Source of the DNA: Paenibacillus durus ATCC 35681
Lineage (GTDB): Bacteria; Bacillota; Bacilli; Paenibacillales; Paenibacillaceae
NCBI RefSeq assembly: GCF_000993825.1
Contig: NZ_CP011114.1
Location: 5,208,001 to 5,272,000, forward strand
Direction of reading: 5' to 3'
Length of the DNA stretch: 64,000 nt
Part shown: positions 51,626 to 60,630 of the stretch, piece after piece
How positions within the stretch are numbered: position 1 is the stretch's first letter
Layout: every line of letters starts with the position of its first letter
The notes under the pieces: model-generated
Databases searched by the model: none
The model's input: only the letters and a program-made list of their open reading frames with translations
What the model was told of the DNA's origin: nothing
Position numbers and translations under genes: made by a program

Positions 51626-51653
51626 TTAAAGCGCTTACAAATCTTTTTATAAT
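51626..51653 (+). promoter_or_regulatory. cre-overlapped promoter of the fructan-type operon
   Basis: TTAAAGCGCTTACA (51626-51639) matches the cre consensus TGWAANCGNTNWCA at 13 of 14 positions. It overlaps a TTTAAA -35 (51625-51630), followed after 17 bases by TATAAT (51648-51653). CcpA binding would block the promoter when glucose is present. Confidence 0.7.
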
Positions 51654-51685
51654 CAAGTTAGGACACAAGAAAGGGGCCGCATACC

Positions 51686-53161
51686 ATGTCGAACCTGTTT
51701 TACAAGCCGGAGGGGGCTTGGGTGGGAGATCTTATTCCCTTTTACAAAGACGGTACATTCCGGTTGTTCTATCTCCATGATTGGAGGGAGAATAAGAGCA
51801 TTCACGGAGAAGGAACCTCCTGGTTTGAGCTCCGCACAAGCGATTTCGTGCGCTACGAGGAAAAAGGTGAAATGCTGAAGCATGGAAGCGTCAGCGAGCA
51901 AGATTTGAACTGTTATACCGGTTCCATCATCGAAGCCGAAGGCGAATTCCATCTGTTCTACACGGGGCTGAATCCGTACCCGGACTTCACGGAGGACGGC
52001 GAGCCGCTCCAATGTGTCATGCACGCCGTGAGCAGAGACATGGAGTCGTGGCGGAAAATTCCCGAGGACACCTTCTATTCGGACGGGATTCAATATGAGA
52101 GGCATGACTGGCGCGATCCTTTCGTGTTCTGGAACGAAGAGGCGAAAGAATACTGGATGCTGCTCGCCGCAAGGAACAAGGAAGGCCCGTCCCGGCGCCG
52201 GGGGTGCATCGCGTTGTGCGTTTCCAAGGATCTTAAGAAATGGGAAATCCGCAAGCCTTTCTGGGACCCGAAAATGTACATTACCCATGAGTGCCCGGAC
52301 TTGTTCCGGATCGGGGATTGGTGGTATCTGGTGTATTCCACGTTTTCGGACCGGTTCGTCACCCATTACCGGATGAGCAAATCGCTCAGCGGGCCTTGGA
52401 CGGCGCCGAGGAATGACGCGTTTGACGCCAGGGCGTTCTATGCCGCGAAAACATGGAGCGACGGAAACCGGCGGTACGCGTTCGGCTGGGACCCCAGCAA
52501 GGAGAAGGAGGACGATTACGGGGACTGGCAGTGGGCCGGCAATTTGGTCGTGCACGAGGTCGTTCAGGAACCGGACGGCACGTTAACGGTGCGAATACCA
52601 GAGACCGTATCCCGGCATTTTGCAAATAGGCAGGCTGCCGAGTGGGGCTCACGGCTCGGGGAGTGGAAGGTGTCCGAGGGGCGCATCTCTGCGGAGGCTG
52701 ACGAAACTTTCTCCTGCATCTCGGCCGGCTCCATGCCCGAAACCTGCATGATTTCGGCCCGGCTGTCCTTCTCCGAAGGGACGAGAAGCTGCGGCATTAT
52801 GCTCCGCGCAAACGAGGATCTGGATGAAGCCTACTATGTTCGCCTTGAACCGATTCATAACCGGCTCGTCTTCGACATGTGGCCCCGGCGGGTGAAGGGC
52901 GAAGCGCAGTGGCATATCAACGGCGACCGCCCCCATGCAGTCGAGCTGGAGGTGCCGATTGAATTACAAGCAGGTAAGGCTTACGATATCCGGATCGTGG
53001 TGGAGAATTCCGTATGCGTCGTCTACTTGGCCGACCGGGTCGCCATGACGACACGCCTTTATAATCTGAAGACCGGAAGCTGGGGCTGCTTTGTCCAGGA
53101 AGGCCGGGCGCAATTCGGGCAGGCATCTCTATCGGTTCCAAGCGAACAGGAGGTTAAATAG
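51686..53161 (+). CDS. GH32 beta-fructosidase-like glycoside hydrolase
   Basis: A 491-residue cytoplasmic enzyme (no signal). ATG with AAGGGG about 9 bases before. The GH32 five-blade propeller motifs are GDLIPFYKDGTFRLFYLHDW (nucleophile Asp), HDWRDPFVF (RDP motif) and THECPDLFRIGDWWYL (EC motif, acid/base Glu). The C-terminal 170 residues form a beta-sandwich (SEGTRSCGIMLRANEDLDEAYYVRLEP). The usual WMNDPNG motif is altered to a shorter form. It probably releases fructose from a fructo-oligosaccharide or sucrose imported by the ABC system that follows directly (0-base gap). Confidence 0.87.
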   Translation: MSNLFYKPEGAWVGDLIPFYKDGTFRLFYLHDWRENKSIHGEGTSWFELRTSDFVRYEEKGEMLKHGSVSEQDLNCYTGSIIEAEGEFHLFYTGLNPYPDFTEDGEPLQCVMHAVSRDMESWRKIPEDTFYSDGIQYERHDWRDPFVFWNEEAKEYWMLLAARNKEGPSRRRGCIALCVSKDLKKWEIRKPFWDPKMYITHECPDLFRIGDWWYLVYSTFSDRFVTHYRMSKSLSGPWTAPRNDAFDARAFYAAKTWSDGNRRYAFGWDPSKEKEDDYGDWQWAGNLVVHEVVQEPDGTLTVRIPETVSRHFANRQAAEWGSRLGEWKVSEGRISAEADETFSCISAGSMPETCMISARLSFSEGTRSCGIMLRANEDLDEAYYVRLEPIHNRLVFDMWPRRVKGEAQWHINGDRPHAVELEVPIELQAGKAYDIRIVVENSVCVVYLADRVAMTTRLYNLKTGSWGCFVQEGRAQFGQASLSVPSEQEVK

Positions 53162-54523
53162 ATGAAGGCTTACGGCAAATGGCTAATTCTAGCGTTATCG
53201 CTTATCGTTTTAACAGCTTTGGTAAGCGCTTGCGGAGGCGGCAGCAATACGGGCAGCGCTGCGGAAAATGGTTCGGGAGCTCCCGCGAACGCGGGACAGA
53301 AAGCGGGTAAGAAAACATACAAATGGTTCGTGGCCCGGGGCGTAGACAGCCCTCCGGCTGTCACCGTAAAGGAAATCGCTGATGAATTCTCCAAGACGCA
53401 TCCGGAATTCGAGCTCGTTCTGGAAGGTACGGGCGATCGCCCGTCCTATTTGCAGAAGTTGCGGACATTGATCGCGAGCAACGAGATGCCCGCCATGTTC
53501 GACACCGATCCCGACGCCTATGCTTCCAAGCTGGTGGAGAAAGGCAAGCTGGTCGATATGAAAAAACTGCTCCAAGACCTTGGGAAATACGACGCGTTCC
53601 GTCCGGTTGCCCTGCAATATCAGCAGTTCGCGGATGGCAGCATGTACACGCTCCCGATCGAATACGGGATCGAGGTATTCTGGTACAACATCAAGATGTT
53701 TAAGGACCTCGGCCTGGAACCGCCGAAGACGTTTGACGAGTTCCTAAAGGTTGCCGAGACGCTCAAGCAGAACGGCATTACCCCGATTGCCGTCGACGGC
53801 AAGGACAAATGGCCGGTTCTCCGGTACCTGGCGTTCGAGCCTTTCCGCATGACCGGCAATGATTTTATCGAGAACGTCAAGCAAGGCAAGGCCTCCTTCA
53901 AGGACCCGGCGGGCATGGCAGGCATTAAACTCGTTCACGAGCTGGGCACCAAAGGGTACTTCCAGCAGGGATTCTCATCAACGGATTATACGGCGGCTCG
54001 CGATTTGTTCCTAGCTGGCAAGACCGGCATCTATTACATGGGCTCGTGGGAAACGATGAATTTCGCCAACGATAAATTAAGCGCGGAGATAAAGGACAAT
54101 ATCGGATTTTTCCGCCTTCCCATGATGGATGGGGCCAAGACGGCGGAGAACGATTATTTCATCAACTCGGGCATCGGCGTCGCGTTCAACCAGGATACCT
54201 TCGACGATACAATGAAGGAATTCGTCAAATTCCTCCTGGAGAAATACCCGGAAGCCTATACGAAAAAAGGCCAGTTCTCGCCTTTCAATTATTCGCTGGA
54301 TCAGGCGCAAGGGATGCCGGAAGTGTTCTACAAAATCCAGGACGAAATCGCGAAATCCGGCAGCGTCTTCGCCGTACCGTGGGATACGCGACTCGACCCG
54401 GCCACGAATGAGCTGCTCGGCAACGAGCTGAATGCCCTGGCGCTCGGAGCGCATACCCCGGATGACTTTGCCGACCTGATGGATCAGGCGATTAAAGAAA
54501 ACGCGCCGAAATATTTCAAATAA
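53162..54523 (+). CDS. sugar ABC transporter substrate-binding lipoprotein
   Basis: A 453-residue family 1 solute-binding protein. The signal peptide MKAYGKWLILALSLIVLTALVSACGG has the lipobox VSAC (Cys 24). ISDEFSKTHPEFELVLEGTGDRPSYLQKLRTLIASNEMPAMFDTDPD-like and LFLAGKTGIYYMGSWETMNF are family patterns. ATG with AACAGGAGG before it, right behind the GH32 stop. It captures the oligosaccharide (probably fructan-type, from context) for the two permeases. Confidence 0.93.
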   Translation: MKAYGKWLILALSLIVLTALVSACGGGSNTGSAAENGSGAPANAGQKAGKKTYKWFVARGVDSPPAVTVKEIADEFSKTHPEFELVLEGTGDRPSYLQKLRTLIASNEMPAMFDTDPDAYASKLVEKGKLVDMKKLLQDLGKYDAFRPVALQYQQFADGSMYTLPIEYGIEVFWYNIKMFKDLGLEPPKTFDEFLKVAETLKQNGITPIAVDGKDKWPVLRYLAFEPFRMTGNDFIENVKQGKASFKDPAGMAGIKLVHELGTKGYFQQGFSSTDYTAARDLFLAGKTGIYYMGSWETMNFANDKLSAEIKDNIGFFRLPMMDGAKTAENDYFINSGIGVAFNQDTFDDTMKEFVKFLLEKYPEAYTKKGQFSPFNYSLDQAQGMPEVFYKIQDEIAKSGSVFAVPWDTRLDPATNELLGNELNALALGAHTPDDFADLMDQAIKENAPKYFK

Positions 54524-54595
54524 CCGCGCTAAAGCAGCCGGCCAGCCGACTTTTCGGTTGGCCGGGCATGAAGCGAAAAAATAATAAAGTGGGGA

Positions 54596-55489
54596 ATGAG
54601 CAAGGGTATGGATAAAATCCTCCGTAATCGCAAAGCCGTTCTCGTCTTCCTGCTGCCGGCATTGCTGGTGTATGTGTTCACCGTTCTGGCTCCCATCCTT
54701 TGGTCGATGTATTTCAGCTTCTTCTCCTGGGATGGGGTTTCCGATATGGTCTATATCGGTTTTGCCAATTATGCCAAAATGTTTGGCGGCGACAAGACGT
54801 TCTGGAAAGCGTTCGGCAATAACCTGATCTATGTTTTCATCATTGTGGCCATGCAGGTGTTTCTCGGTTTACTGGTTGCCATTCTGCTGACCAGCATCAC
54901 CAAAGGCAGGGAATTATTTAAAACGCTGTACTTCGCTCCCGCGATTATCACATCAGTAGCCATAGCGCAGCTGTTCACAAGCTTATATTCGTTTGAGCCG
55001 GTCGGCATATTGAATTTTATTTTGCAGCAGCTCGGTTTGGGAGGGTGGAGCAAGCCCTGGCTGTCCGACCTGAAATGGGCGCTAGGCGCCGTATCGGTAC
55101 CCGAAGGCTGGCGCTATATCGGTCTTTATATGATCATTTTGTATACCGCGCTCCTGTCCATTCCTTCCGATATCGAGGAGGCGGCGAGAATTGACGGGGC
55201 TTCTTCCTGGGACCTGTTCTGGTCGATTAAAATGCCGTTGATTAAGCCGGTGCTGACGGTTTCGATCATTATGGCCACTACGGGCGCTCTAAAAGGGTTC
55301 GATATCCCGTATCTCATGACGAACGGGGGGCCGGGCCGGGTGACGGAGCTGCTGCCGACTTATATGTACAAAACCGCATTCTCCAGTCTGGACTTCGGCT
55401 ACGGCAGCGCGATGGCCGTATTTATCGTCATAGAAAGCCTCATAGCCGTCGCCTTTATCAGACGGATGATGGAGAGTAAGGAGACCTGA
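54596..55489 (+). CDS. sugar ABC transporter permease (MalF type)
   Basis: A 297-residue, six-helix CUT1 permease. ATG 54596 (GGGG close before) or ATG 54608 could start it. RKAVLVFLLPALLVYVFTVLAPILWSMYFSFF is helix 1 and IEEAARIDGASSWDLFWSIKMPLIKPVL the EAA loop. Pairs with the next gene; no ATPase gene here. Confidence 0.93.
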   Translation: MSKGMDKILRNRKAVLVFLLPALLVYVFTVLAPILWSMYFSFFSWDGVSDMVYIGFANYAKMFGGDKTFWKAFGNNLIYVFIIVAMQVFLGLLVAILLTSITKGRELFKTLYFAPAIITSVAIAQLFTSLYSFEPVGILNFILQQLGLGGWSKPWLSDLKWALGAVSVPEGWRYIGLYMIILYTALLSIPSDIEEAARIDGASSWDLFWSIKMPLIKPVLTVSIIMATTGALKGFDIPYLMTNGGPGRVTELLPTYMYKTAFSSLDFGYGSAMAVFIVIESLIAVAFIRRMMESKET

Positions 55490-55491
55490 CA

Positions 55492-56325
55492 ATGAACTAT
55501 TCCCGCTATTCCAAGGCGTTTCTGGCGGTCATTTCCTTCGTTTTGCTTATCATTCAAGTGTATCCGCTTATATGGGTGTTCATCTCCAGTTTTAAGGCGC
55601 CCACCGATTTTTCAAGCAGTAATCCGCTCAGCCTGCCCAGCCGGTTCACCTTCGAAAATTATCTCAGCGTGTGGCGCAAAGGGAATTTGGGCACTTATTT
55701 TTCCAACAGCCTCATCGTCGCCGTGACGACTATCGCTTTGGTGATTCTGTTCAGCGCCATGGCCGCTTTCGTGATCGAGAAGATGCGGTTTAAATGGGCC
55801 CAAAGCGTGCTGTTCCTGTTCCTGTGCGGCATCATGATCCCAATCCAGGTCGTGCTTATTCCGCTGTTCATTCTGTATAACAAAACGGGGATTATCAATA
55901 CGCTCACATCCCTTATTTTGCCCCAAGTGGGATTTGCTCTGCCGATCTCGATCTATCTATTCGTCAGCTTCTACAAATACATCTCGAACGAGATTATGGA
56001 GGCCGCCGTCATGGACGGCTGCGGGATTTATCAGGTGTTCTGGCGGATGATTTTTCCGCTGTCCCGCAATACGATCGTCACGGTTGTCGTCATGAATCTG
56101 ATTTTCATCTGGAATGAGTTTATTTTTGCCAATACGTTCATTCACGACCTGAGCTCGCGGACCCTTCCGGTTGGTCTGATGGATTACATCGGCCAGTACG
56201 GCTTAACGGATTGGGGAGCGACCTATGCGGCAATCAGCATCACGACCATCCCGACCATGCTGGTGTACTTTATTTTCAACAAAAGCGTGATTTCCGGCAT
56301 GACCGCGGGAGCGACTAAAGGTTGA
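55492..56325 (+). CDS. sugar ABC transporter permease (MalG type)
   Basis: A 277-residue, six-helix CUT1 permease. ATG 2 bases after the previous stop, with AAGGAGACC before it. IMEAAVMDGCGIYQVFWRMIFPLSRNTIV is the EAA loop, and the end SGMTAGATKG is typical of the family. Completes the importer for the GH32 substrate. Confidence 0.93.
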   Translation: MNYSRYSKAFLAVISFVLLIIQVYPLIWVFISSFKAPTDFSSSNPLSLPSRFTFENYLSVWRKGNLGTYFSNSLIVAVTTIALVILFSAMAAFVIEKMRFKWAQSVLFLFLCGIMIPIQVVLIPLFILYNKTGIINTLTSLILPQVGFALPISIYLFVSFYKYISNEIMEAAVMDGCGIYQVFWRMIFPLSRNTIVTVVVMNLIFIWNEFIFANTFIHDLSSRTLPVGLMDYIGQYGLTDWGATYAAISITTIPTMLVYFIFNKSVISGMTAGATKG

Positions 56326-56398
56326 TCTACCATCTACCCCGGGGCAAAGGTATACTGAAGATATAGGCTTCATACTCTTCTTCGGACAGAGGGATATC

Positions 56399-58144
56399 AT
56401 GAAAATAACCCGGCCGTTCCTGTCGATCAGCATTCGGAGCAAAATCATCATTTTGTCCATCGGCTGTTCCCTGCTGCCACTTGTCCTAATTGCCTCTTTA
56501 ACCTTTGTCTATTTGAGCAAGGTGGCCGAGAACAAGGTGTCCGATACCACCTCCAATTTGCTCGGCTCCATCAACTGGAATATCCAGACTTTCGTCAATG
56601 ACGTTGAGACGATTTCGAAGCTGATGCTGTCTTCCCGTGACGTACAGAACTTCCTTTCTTATGACAAGAACGATTTCAAAAAAATCTATGACCTCCAAAA
56701 CGCCACCCGCAACCTGATCGTCAATATTTCCAACAACAAATCGTATATCCGTTACGTGTATGTCGGCAGTGAGCAACGGGAGCTGATCATCACGAACCAG
56801 TGGGACCGGTTCACATACGATCATATCTATCAGGCGGTTTCCCGGTCAAAATGGTACCGGCAGGTGGGCGACATGGGCGGCCGGGGAGTGTGGCTGAACA
56901 GTGATGAGGTCCGTCTCGTCAAGAACAGTCCGGATTTGCTGCTGTACGGCAAACGGTTAAACAACCTGGATACGCTCGAACCGGTCGGCATGCTGATCAT
57001 TTCCATCGACAGGCGGGTATTCGACGAAATGTTCAAAGACATTACGAATGCGGAGAACGGGCATCTAATGATTCTGGATCAAAATCAAGTCATTTTTTAC
57101 AATTCCCGGACCGCCGATTTGCAGCAGATTCCGCAAAAGGAACTGAACCTGCTCTACGATCTGCCTGAACGTGGCACCCGCATTGATATGGTGGGCGGAG
57201 AACGGTATGTCGTCACCTTCGATACGAATCCGGGGACAGGGTGGAAAGTGGTCAGCATGATCCCCTATTCCAACATCAATTCGGAAGTCGTCCTGATCCG
57301 CAATGTTACGCTAACCTTGACGCTGGCGGCTTTTCTGCTTGCTGCCTATGGTTCGTATCTGATCTCCAAACGGATCACCAAGCAGCTGACTCTGCTCTCT
57401 TCCGTCGCCCGTAAAGCGGCCAAACGGGAGGAAATCGAAGGCATCCTCTTTGAGGAGAGGGACGAAATCGGAAAGATCGGCAATCAATTCCTGCGGACTT
57501 TCCGCACCAACAGCGAACTGTCGGATAAGCTGATCGAAGCCAAGCTGAAGGAAAAGGAAGCGGAGCTGCATGCGCTGCAGAGTCAGATCAACCCTCATTT
57601 CCTATACAATACGTTGAATTCCATCTATCTGATGGCGGAACGAATCAGCGCCAAAAATATTTCCAAAATGGTCATGTCCCTTTCCAACTTTTTTAAATTG
57701 AGCTTGAACAACGGGGATTATATTACGACTGTCCGCAATGAAATCGACCAGGTGAAAAATTATCTGGAGATTCAAAACGTCCGCTATAACGGAAAATTTG
57801 AGGTGGACATCGACATCGAGCCGGGAATCGAGCAGATCCGCATGCTGAAGCTCCTGATCCAGCCGCTCGTGGAGAATGCGATTTTTCATGGCATCGAGCT
57901 AAAAGAGGACAAAGGGAACATCGCCATTCGGGGCCGAAGGGAAGGAGAGACGCTGGTATTCGAGGTCGAGGATGACGGAGTCGGGTTTGATGCTGCGGAT
58001 GCGGGTTTGCGGCCGAGGGGATATGCTTTAAGGAATATACAGGAGAGAATTCAACTGCATTACGGTCAAGACCGCGGGATTCGCATAGACAGCGTTCCGG
58101 GAGCCGGAACCAAAGTTACCCTTGAGATCGGCATCATCGATTAA
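56399..58144 (+). CDS. YesM-type sensor histidine kinase
   Basis: A 581-residue membrane kinase. Helix 1 at about residues 15-37, an extracellular sensor of about 260 residues, helix 2 at about 300-320, then HAMP (ISKRITKQLTLLSSVARKA). The His-kinase box ALQSQINPHFLYNTLNSIYLMAE holds the phosphorylated His, and LIQPLVENAIFHGIELK, EDDGVGFD and GYALRNIQERIQLHYG form the ATP site. ATG with GAGGG 4-8 bases before. It probably senses the external sugar and phosphorylates the next gene product. Confidence 0.93.
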   Translation: MKITRPFLSISIRSKIIILSIGCSLLPLVLIASLTFVYLSKVAENKVSDTTSNLLGSINWNIQTFVNDVETISKLMLSSRDVQNFLSYDKNDFKKIYDLQNATRNLIVNISNNKSYIRYVYVGSEQRELIITNQWDRFTYDHIYQAVSRSKWYRQVGDMGGRGVWLNSDEVRLVKNSPDLLLYGKRLNNLDTLEPVGMLIISIDRRVFDEMFKDITNAENGHLMILDQNQVIFYNSRTADLQQIPQKELNLLYDLPERGTRIDMVGGERYVVTFDTNPGTGWKVVSMIPYSNINSEVVLIRNVTLTLTLAAFLLAAYGSYLISKRITKQLTLLSSVARKAAKREEIEGILFEERDEIGKIGNQFLRTFRTNSELSDKLIEAKLKEKEAELHALQSQINPHFLYNTLNSIYLMAERISAKNISKMVMSLSNFFKLSLNNGDYITTVRNEIDQVKNYLEIQNVRYNGKFEVDIDIEPGIEQIRMLKLLIQPLVENAIFHGIELKEDKGNIAIRGRREGETLVFEVEDDGVGFDAADAGLRPRGYALRNIQERIQLHYGQDRGIRIDSVPGAGTKVTLEIGIID

Positions 58145-58173
58145 CGTCTGGCTATGAAGGAGGGGGACACATC

Positions 58174-59757
58174 ATGTATAAACTGTTTATAGCGGATGAT
58201 GAACAGCTTGTGGTGGAAACGCTATCAACCATGATCGACTGGAACGCATCCGGGGTGCGGATCGCGGGGACGGCCAACAACGGCAGGCAGGCGCTGGAGC
58301 GGATTCTGGAGTCCGATCCGGACGTTGTCCTGACCGATATCCGGATGCCCGGGATGAGCGGGCTGGAGCTGATTCGCTCCTTGAAGGAGAAGGGCTGCCA
58401 AGCGGAATGCATCATCGTGAGCGGATACTCCGAGTTTGAATACGCCAAAGAAGCGATTGAGCTGGAGGCGGTGGATTATCTGATTAAGCCGGCCGAGCTT
58501 GAGGAAGTGTCCCGGACCGTCGTAAGAGCGATTGAGCGTCTGGAGCGTAAAAGGGACCCGGCGGGGAATCGCCTGGAGCTGCGGATTGCCAAAGCGCTGG
58601 ATCGGGCGGTGTTTACCGATCTCATCGTCCATGCCAAGCGACCGTCGTTCGATAGGGCGCCGTATGAACGGTATAGCCAGTTTGCGGCCATCGTGATCGG
58701 AAGCGCGGCGGCGCTCTGGCTCGAACGGATGAAGAACAATGGCGTTACGGATGCCCTTCTCGGCTTTTTGTCGAGTCGCGGAATCGACGTGGAGCTGCTC
58801 TACGAGCAGCAGAAAGTCATCTTGTTATGCATGGCGGCTCTGGAGGAATCCGAGTCATTACCGGAAATTCTGATGGCTGCGGCCGCAGCGTTTTCAGATG
58901 ATGGCTCCCCGGACTCGGACGATCTTACCTTGTCGTTTGGAATCGGTCCAGTTGTAAGCGGAATCATGGATGCGCATCTCTCTTTTTTGGCGGCGGACCA
59001 GGCCTGTCAAATGGGGCTGTTCTTCGGCGTTCCGGTAACGGACGGCAACCGATGGCCGGAGATCGCCCGCACTTCCGAAAGATGGCTCACCGAATGGTCT
59101 GACCGGATCGAATCGTTTACCCGTTACGAACAGAAACCGTTTGAAGAGCTGTTCGAACGCTGGACGGAGTGGGGGAGGGGGCGATGGATGGCTCCTGTTT
59201 TCCTGAAGAAGATCGGCATCCAGTGGGTGAACCGGCTGCTCGATCTGGTTGAGCGGGACTATGGAATCAAGATCGGGAGCGTGATCAAAGACCGTTCGCG
59301 GCTGATCGAAGGGATGCTGGAAGCGCCGGATTGGGCCTCATTGCAGAAACAGTGCCACGATTGCGCGCAGGGTGTGCAGTTTTATTTGAACGTTACGAAG
59401 ACTTCCTTAAAAGAAAAGGTGGTTCAAGAAATCAAGGCTTATCTGGAATCCCATTACCATGAAAATATTCAGCTCGATCAATTGGCGGAGCGGTTCGACC
59501 TTAACGCTTCCTATGTAAGCCACCTGTATTCCAAATCGACCGGACAGACGATTCTTGAATACGTCACGCTGCTGCGCATTCAGCAGGCGAAACGGATGCT
59601 GAGGGAAAGCAGCTTCAAAATCTCCAAAATCTCGCAGAACGTCGGATACGATAACCAGCGGTATTTCTGCCAGGTGTTCAAGAAGCATGTGGGCGTAAGC
59701 CCCGGCCAGTACAGAGAGGACCATATGATCAGAGTCGAAGAAAGCTGTTCGTCATGA
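58174..59757 (+). CDS. YesN-type AraC response regulator
   Basis: A 527-residue activator. The receiver domain (1-120) has DDEQLVVETL, the phosphorylated Asp55 in VVLTDIRMPGMSGLELI and the switch Lys in DYLIKPAE. The middle is an uncharacterised linker domain. AraC helix-turn-helix at about 415-520: NIQLDQLAERFDLNASYVSHLYSKSTGQTILEYVTLLRIQQAKRML and ISQNVGYDNQRYFCQVFKKHVGVSPGQYR. ATG with AAGGAGGGGG about 9 bases before. It likely activates the GH32/ABC operon. Confidence 0.93.
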   Translation: MYKLFIADDEQLVVETLSTMIDWNASGVRIAGTANNGRQALERILESDPDVVLTDIRMPGMSGLELIRSLKEKGCQAECIIVSGYSEFEYAKEAIELEAVDYLIKPAELEEVSRTVVRAIERLERKRDPAGNRLELRIAKALDRAVFTDLIVHAKRPSFDRAPYERYSQFAAIVIGSAAALWLERMKNNGVTDALLGFLSSRGIDVELLYEQQKVILLCMAALEESESLPEILMAAAAAFSDDGSPDSDDLTLSFGIGPVVSGIMDAHLSFLAADQACQMGLFFGVPVTDGNRWPEIARTSERWLTEWSDRIESFTRYEQKPFEELFERWTEWGRGRWMAPVFLKKIGIQWVNRLLDLVERDYGIKIGSVIKDRSRLIEGMLEAPDWASLQKQCHDCAQGVQFYLNVTKTSLKEKVVQEIKAYLESHYHENIQLDQLAERFDLNASYVSHLYSKSTGQTILEYVTLLRIQQAKRMLRESSFKISKISQNVGYDNQRYFCQVFKKHVGVSPGQYREDHMIRVEESCSS

Positions 59758-59792
59758 GTGTATATAAACATTTAAGAAGAGCATCAGGGCCG

Positions 59793-59850
59793 AAAAAAAG
59801 GCCTGCGGCCTTCGTTCGCTGATTAAGCGGACGCGGTCTGCAGGCTTTTT
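59793..59850. terminator. two-way terminator
   Basis: AAAAAGGCCTGCGGCC pairs with GGTCTGCAGGCTTTTT, giving U-runs both ways, between the convergent response regulator and SDR genes. Confidence 0.75.
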
Positions 59851-59896
59851 CAGGTGGTTGAAGATGGCCAGCCCTGCCGCAATAATGCTCCGGCTC

Positions 59897-60613
59897 TCAG
59901 ACGAGTCTGGCTCCTCCGTCTACAGTCAGCGTAATCCCGGACGTATACGTATTTTGCATCAAGAAGAGAATCGCGCCCGCAATGTCGTCCGCCGATGCTA
60001 TGCGTCGTACCGGAAGGGTGGCTGCGGTTTGTTCAAACCAGGCTTTCTTTTGCTCTGGGGGCATTCCGTCATGCATCGGCGTATCGACATATCCAGGGGA
60101 GACGACGTTGACCCGCACCGGAGCAAGTTCGGCGGCCAGCACCCGGCCCAAGTTCTCCAGAGCGCCATGCACGGCGGACGGCACCGCCGCTCCCGGAACT
60201 GCTCTATCGCCAAATACTCCGCTCGTCAGTGTAATCGATCCGGTTTCCCGGATAGCGGGTGCGCCGTAACGAATGGCGAGGTAGGGTCCCCAAAAGCGGC
60301 TCTCGAACTGTTCTCTGGCGCTTGCCGCATCTATGTCCAGGACCTTACCCAATCCGTGCTTCACTTCCCCTGCCGTAATGACTAAATGATCGAAATTCCC
60401 GATTTCCGCAAAAAACGTACGGAGATCGTCCTCGCTCCGCATATCCAGCGCCCTTGTCTGTACTTTCCCCTCCAGGCTTGCGGCCGCGTGTTTCAGCCGT
60501 TCCTTGGAGCGGCTGGCAATGATAACCTCCGCTCCAAGCTCCGCTGCCTGTTTCGCCGCCGCCAGACCGATTCCGGAGCTGCCTCCGATTATAACTATGC
60601 GTTTTCCTTGCAT
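59897..60613 (-). CDS. SDR-family protein lacking the usual Tyr/Lys
   Basis: A 238-residue Rossmann-fold protein. ATG with AGGAGATG about 7 bases before. GGSSGIGLAAA and VNVVSPGYVDTPM are classical SDR. Where YxxxK should stand after SITLTSG the sequence reads AAVPSAVHGALENL, so the catalytic Tyr and Lys are absent. It may bind NAD(P) without the usual catalysis, or use other residues; similar variants exist. It follows the MFS gene by 17 bases in one operon. Confidence 0.85.
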   Translation of the reverse strand: MQGKRIVIIGGSSGIGLAAAKQAAELGAEVIIASRSKERLKHAAASLEGKVQTRALDMRSEDDLRTFFAEIGNFDHLVITAGEVKHGLGKVLDIDAASAREQFESRFWGPYLAIRYGAPAIRETGSITLTSGVFGDRAVPGAAVPSAVHGALENLGRVLAAELAPVRVNVVSPGYVDTPMHDGMPPEQKKAWFEQTAATLPVRRIASADDIAGAILFLMQNTYTSGITLTVDGGARLV

Positions 60614-60630
60614 TTCGATTCATCTCCTCT

